Assembly (NCBI RefSeq): GCF_023091745.1
Contig: NC_068915.1
Coordinates: forward strand, 55,114,001-55,178,000
DNA length: 64,000 bases
Direction: 5' to 3'
From: Budorcas taxicolor
Lineage: Eukaryota > Chordata > Mammalia > Artiodactyla > Bovidae
Under the pieces are notes generated by a model, which saw only the letters and a program-made list of their open reading frames with translations, had not been told where the DNA came from and did no database searches. This document shows positions 1 to 10,446 of this stretch, piece after piece; position 1 is the stretch's first letter, and each line of letters opens with the position of its first letter. The translations under genes and the position numbers were made by a program.

Positions 1-1057
1 TCAGTCTCAAGGATCACTGTGATTTATTATTTGCGAGGTCAACATAACGAGACATCTTACCAGTGAGACCCCATGTAGACCCTATCAATTTGACTTCACA
101 CGTTTATGTGTTCTTAAGAAATGACCCACGTGTTTCAGGCTATAACTCAGAAACCACCAAAAGCAAGAAACGGATAGGGTCAGGCATGTGGGAAGGAAGG
201 TGGCCCTTCTATCCCTCTCTGCCACAGCCCCAGCCCCTTAAGTGTTTGCCAACCCAGAGGCTCTCTCAGCCCCTTTAGTTAGGGCTTGTTATGGAGACTT
301 TCTTATGGTAAGTGTGAATGATTAAATCAATACTTGTTAGTGATCAATTCCACCTCCAGCCTCTGTCCATCAATAGAGGATGGAGAGAAGTGCTGAAAAC
401 TTCAACCCTCTATCCATATAACTGTTTCCCCTGGCAACCATTCCCCCATCCTGAAGCTACCCAGCAGCTCCCTTCAAGCCCCACTCAGTCATCTCATTAG
501 CATAAAAAGACACATTACTTCAGAAATTCCAAGGATTTCTTTTGTCAAAAAGGGACTCTCAGTTACAGTGCTAGATAAGGAACTATGGGTGTGTTCTCCA
601 GGAGGATATAAATGCTGTAAATCAGCATCAAATATTTGGTGCTGTTTCTCCCTTAAGTTTAGGAACCAAGGTCCAAGATGAGAGCAGCACCACTTAGTAT
701 TTGTTTAGTGACTCACTTGCAAATGTGTGCTTCTTGTCCTTGCAACCTTAACTCTGCTGGTCTCATCGTCTTAGTTCTGAAAGGAAGGATGTTTCCAGCA
801 GGAGACACAACAATAATTTATTGAACTGCAAATTAACTGCCTCTCAACCCCTATTGGGCTTCTCATGCCTCCAAATCAATGGGAAAGAAGGAAGTTATCA
901 TGTTGGCTTGGATGATTAATTCTGACAACCAAAGGGAAATCAGGCTACTACCCTACAGTGGAACTAAGGAAGAAGATAATACAGAAGACCCAAGGTATCT
1001 GTTAGCATTACTGCACCAATTATTTCGGATGCACACAGAAGTAAGCAGCAGCTGGAA
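1..1057. other. single-copy intergenic DNA
   Basis: No repeat family or protein similarity was recognised. The open frames here (at most about 75 codons) lack any motif and are best read as chance frames. Confidence 0.5.
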
Positions 1058-1116
1058 GCAAGATGTTAGTTTCCTGGACTGAGAGTCCTAACCACTGAAC
1101 CACAAGGGCCAGCCGT
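1058..1116 (-). mobile_element. tRNA-type SINE fragment (CHR-like)
   Basis: The stretch ending 'taaccactgaaccacaaggg' resembles the reverse complement of the tRNA-derived head of artiodactyl CHR/Bov-tA SINEs, which typically reads 'accactggaccaccaggg'. The rest of the element is deleted or unrecognisable. Family assignment is from memory of the consensus. Confidence 0.4.
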
Positions 1117-1487
1117 TAGGCTAGAGTCCCTAGTCCTTGCCTGCTTAAGTCAAAAACAAATTCAGAAGGTAACAAGTAGGTAAGTTAGCTGAAAAGAAAA
1201 GTACATGCAGAAAGGTGCAATGGCAAGCTCAGAGACAGAATTGCACCTTTGGAAAAATTAAATCCTTTATAAGTGGGTAGTTTTCTTGATCTTTATATTC
1301 CTTCAAGCAAATCATCTTGCTTTGTCCCTCACTGGTAAATTGGTGTCAGGACCCTCTCCTGAAGTGCACACACACCCCTCAGCTAAAATGGAACTCGCAG
1401 TGAAGCCTTCTGTGAAGAGCAAGACTCATATGGCCTGGACTTGTCCCCTGACTTTTGACCGCAAGGAGCCTCTCTGTGCATGCATCA
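1117..1487. other. single-copy intergenic DNA
   Basis: Nothing recognised between the SINE fragment and the BovB 3' end. Confidence 0.5.
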
Positions 1488-3759
1488 ATTCAGTTCAGTT
1501 GCTCAGTCGTGTCTGACTCTTTGTGACCCCATGAATCGCAGCACGCCAGGCCTCCCTCTCCATCCCCAACTCCCGGAGTTCACTCAGATTCACATCCATC
1601 GAGTCAGTGATGCCAACCAGCCATCTCATCCTCTGTCATCCCTTTCTCCTCCTGCCCCCAATCCTTCCCAGCATCAGAGTCTTTTCCAATGAGTCAATTC
1701 TTTGCATGCGGTGGCCAAATTACTGGAGTTTCAGCTTCAGCATAATTCCTTCCAAAGAAATCCCAGGGCTGATCTCCTTTAGAATGGACTGGTTGGATTT
1801 CCTTGTACTCCAAGGGACTCTCAAGAGTCTTCTCCAACACCACGGTTCAAAAGCATCAATTCTTCGGCACTCAGCCTTCTTCACAGTCCAACTCTCACAT
1901 CCATACATTACCACTGGAAAAACCATAGCCTTGACGAGACGGACCTTAGTCGGCAAAGGAATGTCTCTGCTTTTGAATATACTATCTAGGTTGCTCATAA
2001 CTTTTCTTCCAAGGAGTAAGCGTCTTTTAATTTCATGGCTGCAATCACCATCTGCAGTAATTTTGGAGCCCCCCAAAATAAAGTCTGACACTGTTTCCAC
2101 TGTTTCCCTGTCTATTTCCCATGAAGTGATGGGACCAAATGCCATGATCTTCGTTTTCTGAATGTTGAGCTTTAAGCCAACGTTTTCTCTCTCCTCTTTC
2201 ACTTTCATCAAGAGGCTCTTTAGTTCCTCTTCACTTTCTGCTATAATGGTGGTGTCATCTGCATATCTGAGGTGATTGATATTTCTCCCAGCAATCTTGA
2301 TTTCAGCTTGTGCTTCTTCCAGCCCAGTGTTCCTCATAATGTACTCTGCATATAGGTTAAATAAGCAGGGTGACAATATACAGCCTTGACTCACTCGTTT
2401 TCCTATTTGGAACCAGTCTGTTGTTCCATGTCCAGTTCTAACTCTTGCTTCCTGACCTGCATACAGATTTCTCAAGAGGCAGGTCAGGTGGTCTGGTATT
2501 CCCATCTCTCTCAGAATTTTCCACAGTTTATTGTGATCCACACAGTCAAAGGCTTTGGCATAGTCAATAAAGCAGAAATAGATGTTTTTCTGGAACTCTC
2601 TTGCTTTTTCCATGATTCAGCGGATGTTGACAATTTGATCTCTGGTTCCTCTGCCTTTTCTAAAACCAGATTGAACATAAGGGAGTTCACGGTTCACATA
2701 TTGCTGAAGCCTGGTTTGGAGAATTTTGAGCATTACTTTACTAGCATGTGAGATGAGTGCACTTGTGCGGTAGCTTGAGCATTCTTTGGGATGGGAATGA
2801 AAACTGACCTTCTCCAGTCCTGTGGCCACTGCTGAGTTTTCCAAATTTGCTGGCATATTGAGTGCAGCATTTTCACAGCATCATTTTTCAGGATTTGAAA
2901 TAGCTCAACTGGAATCCCATCACCTCCACTAGTTTGTTCATAGTGATGCTTTCTAAGGCCCACTTGACTTCACATTCCAGGATATCTGGCTCTAGATAAG
3001 TGATCACACCATCGTGATTATCTAGGCCATGAAGATCTTTTTTGTACAGTTCTTCTGTGTGTTCTTGCCACCACTTCTTAATATCTTCTGCTTCTGTTAG
3101 GTCCATACCATTTCTGTCCTTTATCGAGCCCGTCTTTGCAAAAAAATGTTCCCTTGGCATCTCTAATTTTCTTGAAGAGATCTCTAGTCTTTCCCATTCT
3201 GTTTTTCCTCTATTTCTTTGCATTGATCACTGAAGAAGGCTTCCTTATTTCTTTTTGCTATTCTTTGGAACTCTGCATTCAGATGCTTATATCTTTCCTT
3301 TTCTCCTTTGTTTTTCACCTCTCTTCTTTTTACAGCTATTTGTAAGGCCTCCCAGACAGCCATTTTGCTTTTTTGCATTTCTTTTCCATGGGGATGGTCT
3401 TGATCCCTGTGTCCTGTACAATGTCGAAAACCTCATTCCATGGTTCATCAGGCACTCTATCTATCAGTTCTAGGCCCTTAAATCTATTTCTTACTTCCAC
3501 TGTATAATCATAAGGGATTTGATTTAGGTCATACCTGAATGATCTAGCGGTTTTCCCTACTTTCTTCAATTTGAGTCTGGATTTGGTAATAAGGAGTTCA
3601 TGATCTGAGCCACAGTCAGCTCCTTGTCTTGTTTATGTTGACTGTATAGAGCTTCTCCATCTTTGGCTGCAAAGAATATAATCAATCGGATTTTGGTGTT
3701 GACCATCTGGTGATGTCCACGTGTAGAGTCTTCGCTTGTGTTGTTGGAAGAGGGTGTTT
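1488..3759 (-). mobile_element. BovB LINE, 5'-truncated, minus strand
   Basis: A 2.3-kb copy of the RTE-clade LINE BovB. Its 3' end lies at the left, with the short TTCAG-type tail near 1490, and it runs through the reverse transcriptase domain to the region between endonuclease and RT. It stops near 3759, where BovB similarity ends and unrelated sequence begins, so the 5' leader and the endonuclease are missing. The coding region is broken into several frames (1720-2613, 2617-2856, 2733-2963, 2888-3223, 3184-3378, 3336-3569). I found no convincing target-site duplication. Confidence 0.93.
1720..2613 (-). pseudogene. BovB reverse transcriptase core, 297 codons open
   Basis: This is the longest frame in the window. 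It encodes the BovB (RTE clade) reverse transcriptase, which makes cDNA at nicked target DNA in the nucleus. Near residue 15 is the palm motif A (FIDYAKAFDCVD), near residue 75 the motif B segment (QGCILSPCLFNLY), and near residue 117 the catalytic motif C with YADD intact. The frame then continues through thumb-like sequence to a cysteine/tryptophan-rich C-terminus (GCESWTVKKAE, then CWRRLLRVPW). The Met is internal to the ancestral ORF, so it is not a natural start: the upstream fingers region continues in shifted frames to about 3570. The endonuclease is absent, so the copy cannot be autonomous. No promoter is visible, and expression is not implied. Confidence 0.85.
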
Positions 3760-3987
3760 ACATAGTGTCTCTCTTTTCTCAAAAAGGCAGGAAGTGGAGT
3801 TCCCTCAATCCTTTACTAAAACAGGTTTTTTACCTTCTTTATTCTTGCCATGATTATTAACTTGACTATTGCCATGACTATTACCTTGAGGTTTATAATT
3901 TTCTTGGCAAGAATACCGGAGTGGGGTGCTATTGCCTTCTCCAATTCAAGAGACAAAGACTGGCTATTTACTCAGTTTCTGCTGTAC
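3760..3987. other. spacer with a 49-bp Bov-A scrap
   Basis: Mostly unrecognised AT-rich DNA, with a small 24-bp-period repeat around 3846-3890 ('tgccatga.tatta.cttga' twice). At 3902-3950 'ggcaagaataccggagtggg' and 'ccttctcc' mark a short antisense Bov-A fragment. Confidence 0.5.
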
Positions 3988-4180
3988 TTCCATTCTGGAG
4001 AGCAAACAGGAGGCTGACTGTAAATTCCTCAACTCGAGTCCACCTATATCTTGCCTCAAGAAGTGCAAACAGGAGGCTAGTGGTAAGTATCCAATGTGAG
4101 GCCGACTTTTTCCTTCCCAATGAAATGCAAATAGTAGGCCAGATATTAACATCTAACCTAGAACCCATCTATCTGCTGAC
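3988..4180. repeat. three diverged tandem copies, period 62-63 bp
   Basis: The core 'gcaaacaggaggct' occurs at 4002 and again at 4065, and a decayed version 'gcaaatagtaggcc' occurs at 4127, giving spacings of 63 and 62 bp. Matching positions extend on both sides of each core, for example 'gtccacctatat' in copy 1 and 'acccatctatct' in copy 3. It is not part of the flanking BovB elements and I recognise no family. Confidence 0.6.
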
Positions 4181-4442
4181 TTTCTGTGTGATTAAAATCA
4201 GTGGAAATCTACAACACTCAATCCAGGCTCTACTACTAATGGCTCAGACTCTTCAGGGAAGAAAGTTTGGGTCACTTCACCAGGTAAAGAACCATGACTA
4301 GCTGAGGTGCTTCCTTAAGACAAAGAGAATATGGAATGGCTATTGGAAAATGATAGTTATGAATACTAGCTATGACTACATGGCTAGTTACAGAAGTAAG
4401 GAATGTAATTGTCATGAAGATGTCCTCCTAAATTTGTTTAGA
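4181..4442. other. unrecognised spacer
   Basis: No repeat or gene was recognised between the tandem array and the next BovB. Confidence 0.4.
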
Positions 4443-6052
4443 ATATGTTCATTCCAATGCCAAAGAAGAGCAGTGCCAAACAATGTTCTAACTACTGTAC
4501 AATTGCACTCATTTCACATGCTAGCAAGGTAATGTTTAAAATCCTTCAAGCTAGACTTCAACAGTTCATAAACCAAGAAGTTTCAGATGTAAAAGCTGGG
4601 TTTAGAGAAGGCCGAGGAACCAGAGATCAAATTGCCAGCATACAATGGATCATAGAAAAAGCAAGGGAATTCCAGGAAAAAAAAAAATCTATTTCTGCTT
4701 CCTTGACTATTCAAAAGCCATTGACTGTGTGAATCACAATAAACTGTGGAAAATTCTTAAAGAGATGAGACTACCAGACGACCCTACCTGCCTCCTGAGA
4801 AACCTGGATGCAAGTCAGGAAGTAACAGTTAGAACCACACATGGAACAACAAACTGGTTCAAAATTGGGAAAGGAGTATGTCAAGGCTTTACTCCTTTAT
4901 ATTGTCATCCTGCTTATTTAACTTATATGCAGAGAGTACATCATGAGAAACGCTGGGCTTGATGAAATACAAGCTGGAATCAAGATTACTGAGAGAATTA
5001 TCAATAACCTCAGATATGCAGAAGATTACACCCTAATGGCAGAAAGCAGAGAGGAACTAAAGAGCCTCTTGATGAAAGTGAAAGAGGAGAGTGAAAAAGA
5101 TGGCTGAAACTCAACAGTCAAAAAATGAGGATAGTTGAATTTAGTCCCATCACTTCATGGCAAATAATGGGGGAAAAGTGGAAGCAGTAACAGATTTCCT
5201 TATGTCAGGTTCCAAAGTAACTGCAGATGGTGACTGCAGCCACAAAATTAAAAGATGTTGTTCCTTGGATGAATGCTAAAAGTAGACAGGATATTAAAAA
5301 GCAGAGACATTACTTTGCCAACAAAGTATAGTCAAAGCTATGATTTTTCCAGTAGTCATGTATGGATGGATGTTAGAGTTGGACCGGACAAAAGGCTGAG
5401 TGCTGAAGAACTGATGCTTTCAAACTGTGATGCTGGAGAAGACTCTTAAGAGTCACTTGGACTGCCAGGAGATCAAACCAGTCAATCCTAAAGGAAATCA
5501 ACCCTGAATATTCATTGGAAGGACTGATGCTGAAGCTCTAATACTTTGGCCACTTGATGGTGAAGGACTTATTGGAAAAGACCCTGATTCTGGGAAAGAC
5601 TGAGGGCAAGGAGGAAAAGAGGTGAGAGAGACTGAAACGATGGGATAGTATCATCAACTAAATAGACATGCTACTGCTGCTGCTAAGTCGCTTCAGTCAT
5701 GTCTGACTCTGTGTGACCCCATAGATGGCAGCCCACCAGGCTCTTCTGTCCCTGGGATTCTCCAGGCAAGAATACTGGAGTGGGTTGCCATTTCCTTCTC
5801 CAATGCATGTGTGCATGCTAAGTCGCTTCAGCCATGTCCGACTCTGTGTGACCCTATGGACAGTAGCCCACCAGGCTCCTCTGTCTGCGGGATTCTCTAG
5901 GCAAGAATACCGGAGTGGGTTGCCATTTCCTTTTCCACAATGGACATGAGTTTGAGCAAACAATGGGAGATAGTGAAAAACGGAAGCCTGCATGCTGCAG
6001 TTCATAGCATCCCAGGGAGTCAGATATGACTTAGCAGCTGAACAACACAACA
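4443..6052 (+). mobile_element. BovB LINE, 5'-truncated, with nested SINE
   Basis: BovB on the plus strand starting within the RT fingers region ('ttccaatgccaaagaagag') and ending at a degraded BovB tail near 6050 ('gcagctgaacaacacaac'). The RT frame is broken: 4445-4732 and 4645-4962 carry the fingers to motif A region in two frames. Motif C is recognisable only in DNA, near 5015, as a degraded tyrosine/aspartate codon run. A Bov-A2 dimer occupies 5671-5938 and splits the 3' end, with BovB sequence resuming at 5939. It is more diverged than the other BovB copies here. Confidence 0.9.
5671..5938 (-). mobile_element. Bov-A2 SINE (Bov-A dimer), nested in BovB
   Basis: Two Bov-A monomers in tandem: the first has 'gctaagtcgcttcagtcatg' and ends near 5805, and the second repeats 'gctaagtcgcttcagccatg' from about 5817. 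Flanks AATAGACATG (5661-5670) and AATGGACATG (5939-5948) are a 10-bp target-site duplication with one mismatch, derived from BovB's own sequence. Confidence 0.92.
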
Positions 6053-6324
6053 TATATGTATGGAAAATGATTTTTCTTATCCCCTTATTCATGTAACATA
6101 AAATATATTGACTTTATATATAGTACTTAAGTTTTGAGATGTCAGAGAGTCAACTTCAGTTAAAGACTTTGTCTCTTATTCTGGGGAAGAGCAAAATCAT
6201 TTTTAGTTGTATCCAGGATAGTTGTATCATGTCAGGTAGAAGTATGACCCTGTCATTATTTTTATTTGGAGATTAAATACACTTTAAGGAGATGTATATG
6301 GGTGCCAAGTTGACAAGGGATATA

Positions 6325-6862
6325 CTTGTGCTGGTTAATTTTGTGTGTCAAGTTGACTGGTCCGTACATTGCTCAGCTATTTGGTCAAACATTACTCTGG
6401 ATTTTTTTGTGAGAGTGTTCTCAGATGAAATTAACATTAAAAAAACAGTAAAACCAATTGAAAAGGGATGATAAGTAGGTGACATTAAGGATGCAATCAA
6501 GCTCTATAGTAAGGTCTTCAAATAGTTAAACAATGCAATTGCTATTTTGGAAAGAATGGTCTTAACAAAAGAAGCTTTTAGAGCAATGTTAGGAGTTTGA
6601 ATTGTTGTGTTTCTTGGAACTCTCCATAAAATGTTTTACACTGAGCAGGATTTAAGAAATATTGGCCAATGTCATCTCACTAAGATAAAGAGAAAGCCAT
6701 GGTTCAAATTTCCCCTGTTGGTAACTTTTAATCTCCAAAAATTTAGATCATTCAGTTATCCCCCAAACCCTGAGATTTAAATCAGAATTTGAGTAAAGCC
6801 TGCACCCGCCATAATGTGAGTGAACCTCATCAAATCAGCTGAAGGCCTGAGTAGGACAAAAA
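6325..6862 (+). mobile_element. ancient interspersed repeat in two pieces
   Basis: The block 6331-6437 ('taattttgtgtgtcaagttg' to 'gaaattaacatt') and the block 6783-6862 (with 'ctcatcaaatcagctgaagg') match two adjoining parts of a widespread mammalian repeat, which I remember as an old L1M-like 3' region though I am unsure of the family name. About 345 bp of unrecognised sequence separates them. The same family appears inverted at about 57570-57975. Confidence 0.45.
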
Positions 6863-7232
6863 AAAAAAAGAAAAAAACCAGCATCCTGAACATTAAAGAA
6901 ACTTCTCCGAAGAGATTGGTGATGACTGCAAGAGAGGAAGGATGTGAAAAGGTACAAACTTCTAGTCATAAAAAGGTAAGGGATGTACAGCATGGTAACT
7001 ATAGTTAATAATACTTTATTGCATATTTGAAAGTTGCACATAGAGTGAATCTTAGAAGTCCTCATCATAAGAAAAAAATTGAAATGCCCATATGTTTATG
7101 AATGTTAACTAGACTTATTGTGATGACAATTTCACAATACATAAATAAAAATATTGAATCACTATGTTGGGCACTTGAAACTAACATAATGTCATATGTC
7201 AATTATACCTCACTGAAATAAAGAAAAAATTC
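6863..7232 (+). mobile_element. old L1 (L1M-like) 3' end
   Basis: Contains the typical mammalian L1 3' UTR strings 'atggtaactatagttaataa', 'gttaactagacttattgtga' and 'gtcaattatacctcactgaa', ending with 'aataaag' and an A-rich run. Only the terminal noncoding part is present. Confidence 0.65.
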
Positions 7233-7407
7233 TCCAGTAGATTGGATTTCCTTAAACTTTTCCTGATTATCCAGTAAACTGGCTAGGAAGAAAACAATAC
7301 GTATGCACGCATGTATGTAAAACTGATACTGTCTCAATCTAGAGCATGGTGTGGCCATTTTATATGTGTTACGGGCACTGACCTTCCATGCAGTGGAAAA
7401 TTCACAT

Positions 7408-7558
7408 ATAACTTTACAGTTGGCCCTCTATACCTACAGTTTTACATCCTCAGATTCAATCAGTTATGGACATTGTAATACTGTACAATGTATTTATTGA
7501 AAAATATCTGCATGTAAGTGGACCTACACAGTTTAAATCTGTGTTGTCAAGGTTGATT
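7408..7558. mobile_element. Tigger-like nonautonomous DNA transposon fossil
   Basis: Starts 'cagttggccctctata' and ends 'tcaaggttgattg', whose reverse complement CAATCAACCTT resembles the start, so the ends are imperfect terminal inverted repeats. The interior ('aaatctgtgttg', 'gtggacctacacag' inverted) resembles Tigger/MER2-type elements as I remember them. About 150 bp long and without coding sequence. Confidence 0.55.
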
Positions 7559-9126
7559 GCATATTAGTATCTCTTATCAAAGTAATTAATTTGCCATAAA
7601 TATTTTGTTTATCTTAAAACATTAGTTGTTGTTGTTGTTGTTTTTAATTTTCTTTCTGAAGTGGGCCATGCATTTCATGCTTAGGAAAGAAAAGTAAATA
7701 TCTTTGTTAATGTATCATTTAATAAAAAGAGAAAAAAATTAAAATCTATTCTCAATAATGAAAAATGATGAAGTTAATTCTTTGGGCATGCTTTATTAAT
7801 GAAATCATCCTAGTATTCCTTTTATCATAATCCTTTATTTTATCTTTTCAGTTGTCTTTTACAAAATTCTGTCCGAAGTGATAACTGTTACTCAAGAAAA
7901 TTTTCTCCTAGTAGTGAAGTTTCCATTTATGGCATTTTCATGGGCACTCTTGTTCATTCCTTTTCAAAATATTTTCTTGTAGATACAGTCTTTTGAAATT
8001 TTTACAGCTAAATAATCACTTACATGTTAATAATGTAAGTAATTATAATAAAAGCTTATGCTAATATTTCTTAATATAGTAAAAAAAAATCTATGGTTGG
8101 ATGTCTAGGCTATTTCAGGGTAGATTAATTTGTTGATAAACAAACTGATAAATTTTTGCAGTAACCTCTGAAGCAGCATAGTATGCTCTGGCATCAAAAT
8201 TTTAAGTGGATTTTGCATTTGTTGAAATGAATACCAAAGGAACAGTATATAGGATATCAATTAAAGGGAAATAAATATGTCAAAATAATTTATAACTATG
8301 GAATATAGAATTTTTCATCCATCCTATTTTCTTTCCAGTGTAAGAACACTGACTTTGCAAGTTTTTTAGGTGGTAGAAAAGAGTGTTGCTTGGGGGGAGG
8401 GATTGGGATTTGTTTTGCACCACTGAGGAAAATAAGCAATTCAGAAAAGGCTATATATATAAGCAATAGTCTACAATTATATGGACTTGGGAAAATCACC
8501 TCAAATATTTGAATCTGTTTCTTTATACATAATATGAAAATAATTATGCCTACCTAGCAGATTGTTCTAAAGTTTAATAATAAATCATATGCATATCTGC
8601 ACCATGTCTGTAAACTTGTTTATATTTAGTGTGTAATTTCACACTATGGAGTGTAACTCTACAAACCCTCAAAAGAGAGTGAAATATGACTAGCAATAAA
8701 CAACAAACTACTCCATGTTCCTTCAGTACATATCTAACTACTCTATTTAGTTAAGCAGTAGAGGGACCATGTAAAATCAACCACTTAAATTTAAGTGTTT
8801 CACCTATCAAGGAGTTACATGTTGTCTAATATTGAAAAAAATATTTAAAATTTTATGAAAAATTCTATCTAAAATACTGTGAAAAATGTATAAGTAGCAC
8901 TTTCCCAACTTGGAATAGTAAGATTTAGAGGGTTACTGTTAGTAGCTTTTGTGTGTTTATGACACATTCAGGTAGCCAAATTTCAGTAAGAAAAACTAAG
9001 GCCCACAAGCAAAGAGAAGGCAAAAATGAGAGATGGATATGAAATTCCACCAACATCTGACACATTGGTTCTAGTTTTATCATAGACCCAAGTATATCAC
9101 TGGAATATATTATGTTTTTATATTTC
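7559..9126. other. AT-rich single-copy DNA
   Basis: A (GTT)n stretch lies near 7625. No recognised transposon or gene. Open frames such as 8296-8499 have no motif. Confidence 0.5.
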
Positions 9127-9345
9127 TTTGGCTCCTCAGGTGAAATTAGTGGTAAAGGACCCACCTGCCAATGCAGAAGACTTAAGAGATGTGGCTTCAA
9201 TCCCTGAGTTGGGAAGATCCCCTGGAGGAGGGTGCAGCAACCCACTCCAGTATTCTTGCCTGGAGAATGCCATGAATGGAGGAGCCTGGTGGGCTACCAC
9301 CCACAAGATCACAAAGAGCTGGACATGCCTGAAGTGACTTACCTT
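9127..9345 (+). mobile_element. Bov-tA SINE
   Basis: The tRNA-derived head ('ggtaaaggacccacctgcca', 'ttcaatccctgagttgggaa') is followed by the Bov-A body ('cccactccagtattcttgcc') and the tail around 9310-9345. The A and B box remnants of a tRNA are recognisable, but this is a SINE, not a tRNA gene. Confidence 0.9.
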
Positions 9346-10145
9346 GGCACAAGTAACAAATTATTCTTCTCAAAGCTTTGAATGCTGATTAAAATAGAGG
9401 AGGATGTATGATCTTATATATTGCTCTGCTGAGTGGATCAATAATGTACACATACACACACACTCACACACAAATGTTTATTTTCCTCTGTTGAAAGTAC
9501 CGACATCAGAAACATATTACAGATTTGACATTTAGGGATGTGCATGGAAAAGCAGATGCTGGATTTTTCCCCTAAAGTCCAAACTATGCAAATTTCTAAG
9601 ATGGTAGTTCTGTTGTGTTGTTTTTGGTTCTCAATTATTTGCCTTTATAGTAGTTGATAAGGAAATCTCACACTGAATTTCAAAGCACTCCAAGTTTGGG
9701 GATATCTCTTCTTCACTGTATCTCCAAAACATTAACACAGTGCATGGCAAATATTAAGATTTCAGAATAGATTTACTGCATACATAGTGAATGCAAACAT
9801 GTGGTGTGGAAAGGTGTTAATGCATCAATGGATAGGCAATGTATGATAGGCTATATGAGATCAAAAACTAGATTGGTGATTTTATTATTCTTCCTATTCC
9901 CAGAATGTTTGAATAAATGCATTGTGATCTATGTCTTTCTAGAATAACCTCAATGGTAAAAAATGTATGGTTGTCTCAACTCCTATTGTTAATTGCTTAC
10001 AAAGATGTTAGCAGTCTTTACCCTAAGATGAACAATCCTCAAAAAATCAAGTTTATTGGTGATGTCTCTTCTATCATAACCAAGTAATATCTGATGTGTA
10101 ACACTAAGCCTCAGGATAGCATATAGAGAAGCGCCTGGTGGTGGT
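9346..10145. other. single-copy DNA with short (CA)n
   Basis: An imperfect CA repeat lies at 9448-9474. Nothing else was recognised. Confidence 0.5.
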
Positions 10146-10158
10146 GGTTTAGTCCCCT

Positions 10159-10433
10159 GTTGCTGCCGCTGCTAAGTCGCTTCAGTCGTGTCCGACTCTG
10201 TGCGACCCCATAGACGGTAGCCCACCAGGCTCCCTCGTCCCTGGGATTCTCCAGGCAAGAACACTGGAGTGGGTTGCCATTTCCTTCTCCAATGCATAAA
10301 AGTGAAAAGTGAAAGTGAAGTCGCTCAGTCGTGTCCGACCCTTAGCTACCCCATGGACTGCAGCCTACCAGGCTCCTCCGTCCATGAGAGTTTCCAGGCC
10401 AGAAGACTGGAGGGGGTTGCCATTGCCTCTCTG
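10159..10433 (-). mobile_element. Bov-A2 SINE with perfect target duplication
   Basis: Two Bov-A units, the second beginning near 10320 ('gtcgctcagtcgtgtccgac'), linked by the typical 'aaagtgaaaagtgaaagtga' spacer. GGTTTAGTCCCCT flanks it perfectly at 10146-10158 and 10434-10446 (13 bp), so the insertion is comparatively young. Confidence 0.95.
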
Positions 10434-10446
10434 GGTTTAGTCCCCT

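Noticed and set aside
1286..2161. Plus-strand frames (for example the 184-codon frame 1607-2161) opposite the BovB RT
   Set aside because: They are antisense shadows of the BovB coding strand. The same shadow protein recurs wherever an antisense BovB occurs (16.5, 28.6, 33.1, 46.5, 51.5 and 63.1 kb).
9150..9210. tRNA-like A and B boxes in many SINEs, possibly tRNA genes
   Set aside because: These are the tRNA-derived heads of Bov-tA. They are joined to the Bov-A body, and the cloverleaf is not maintained.
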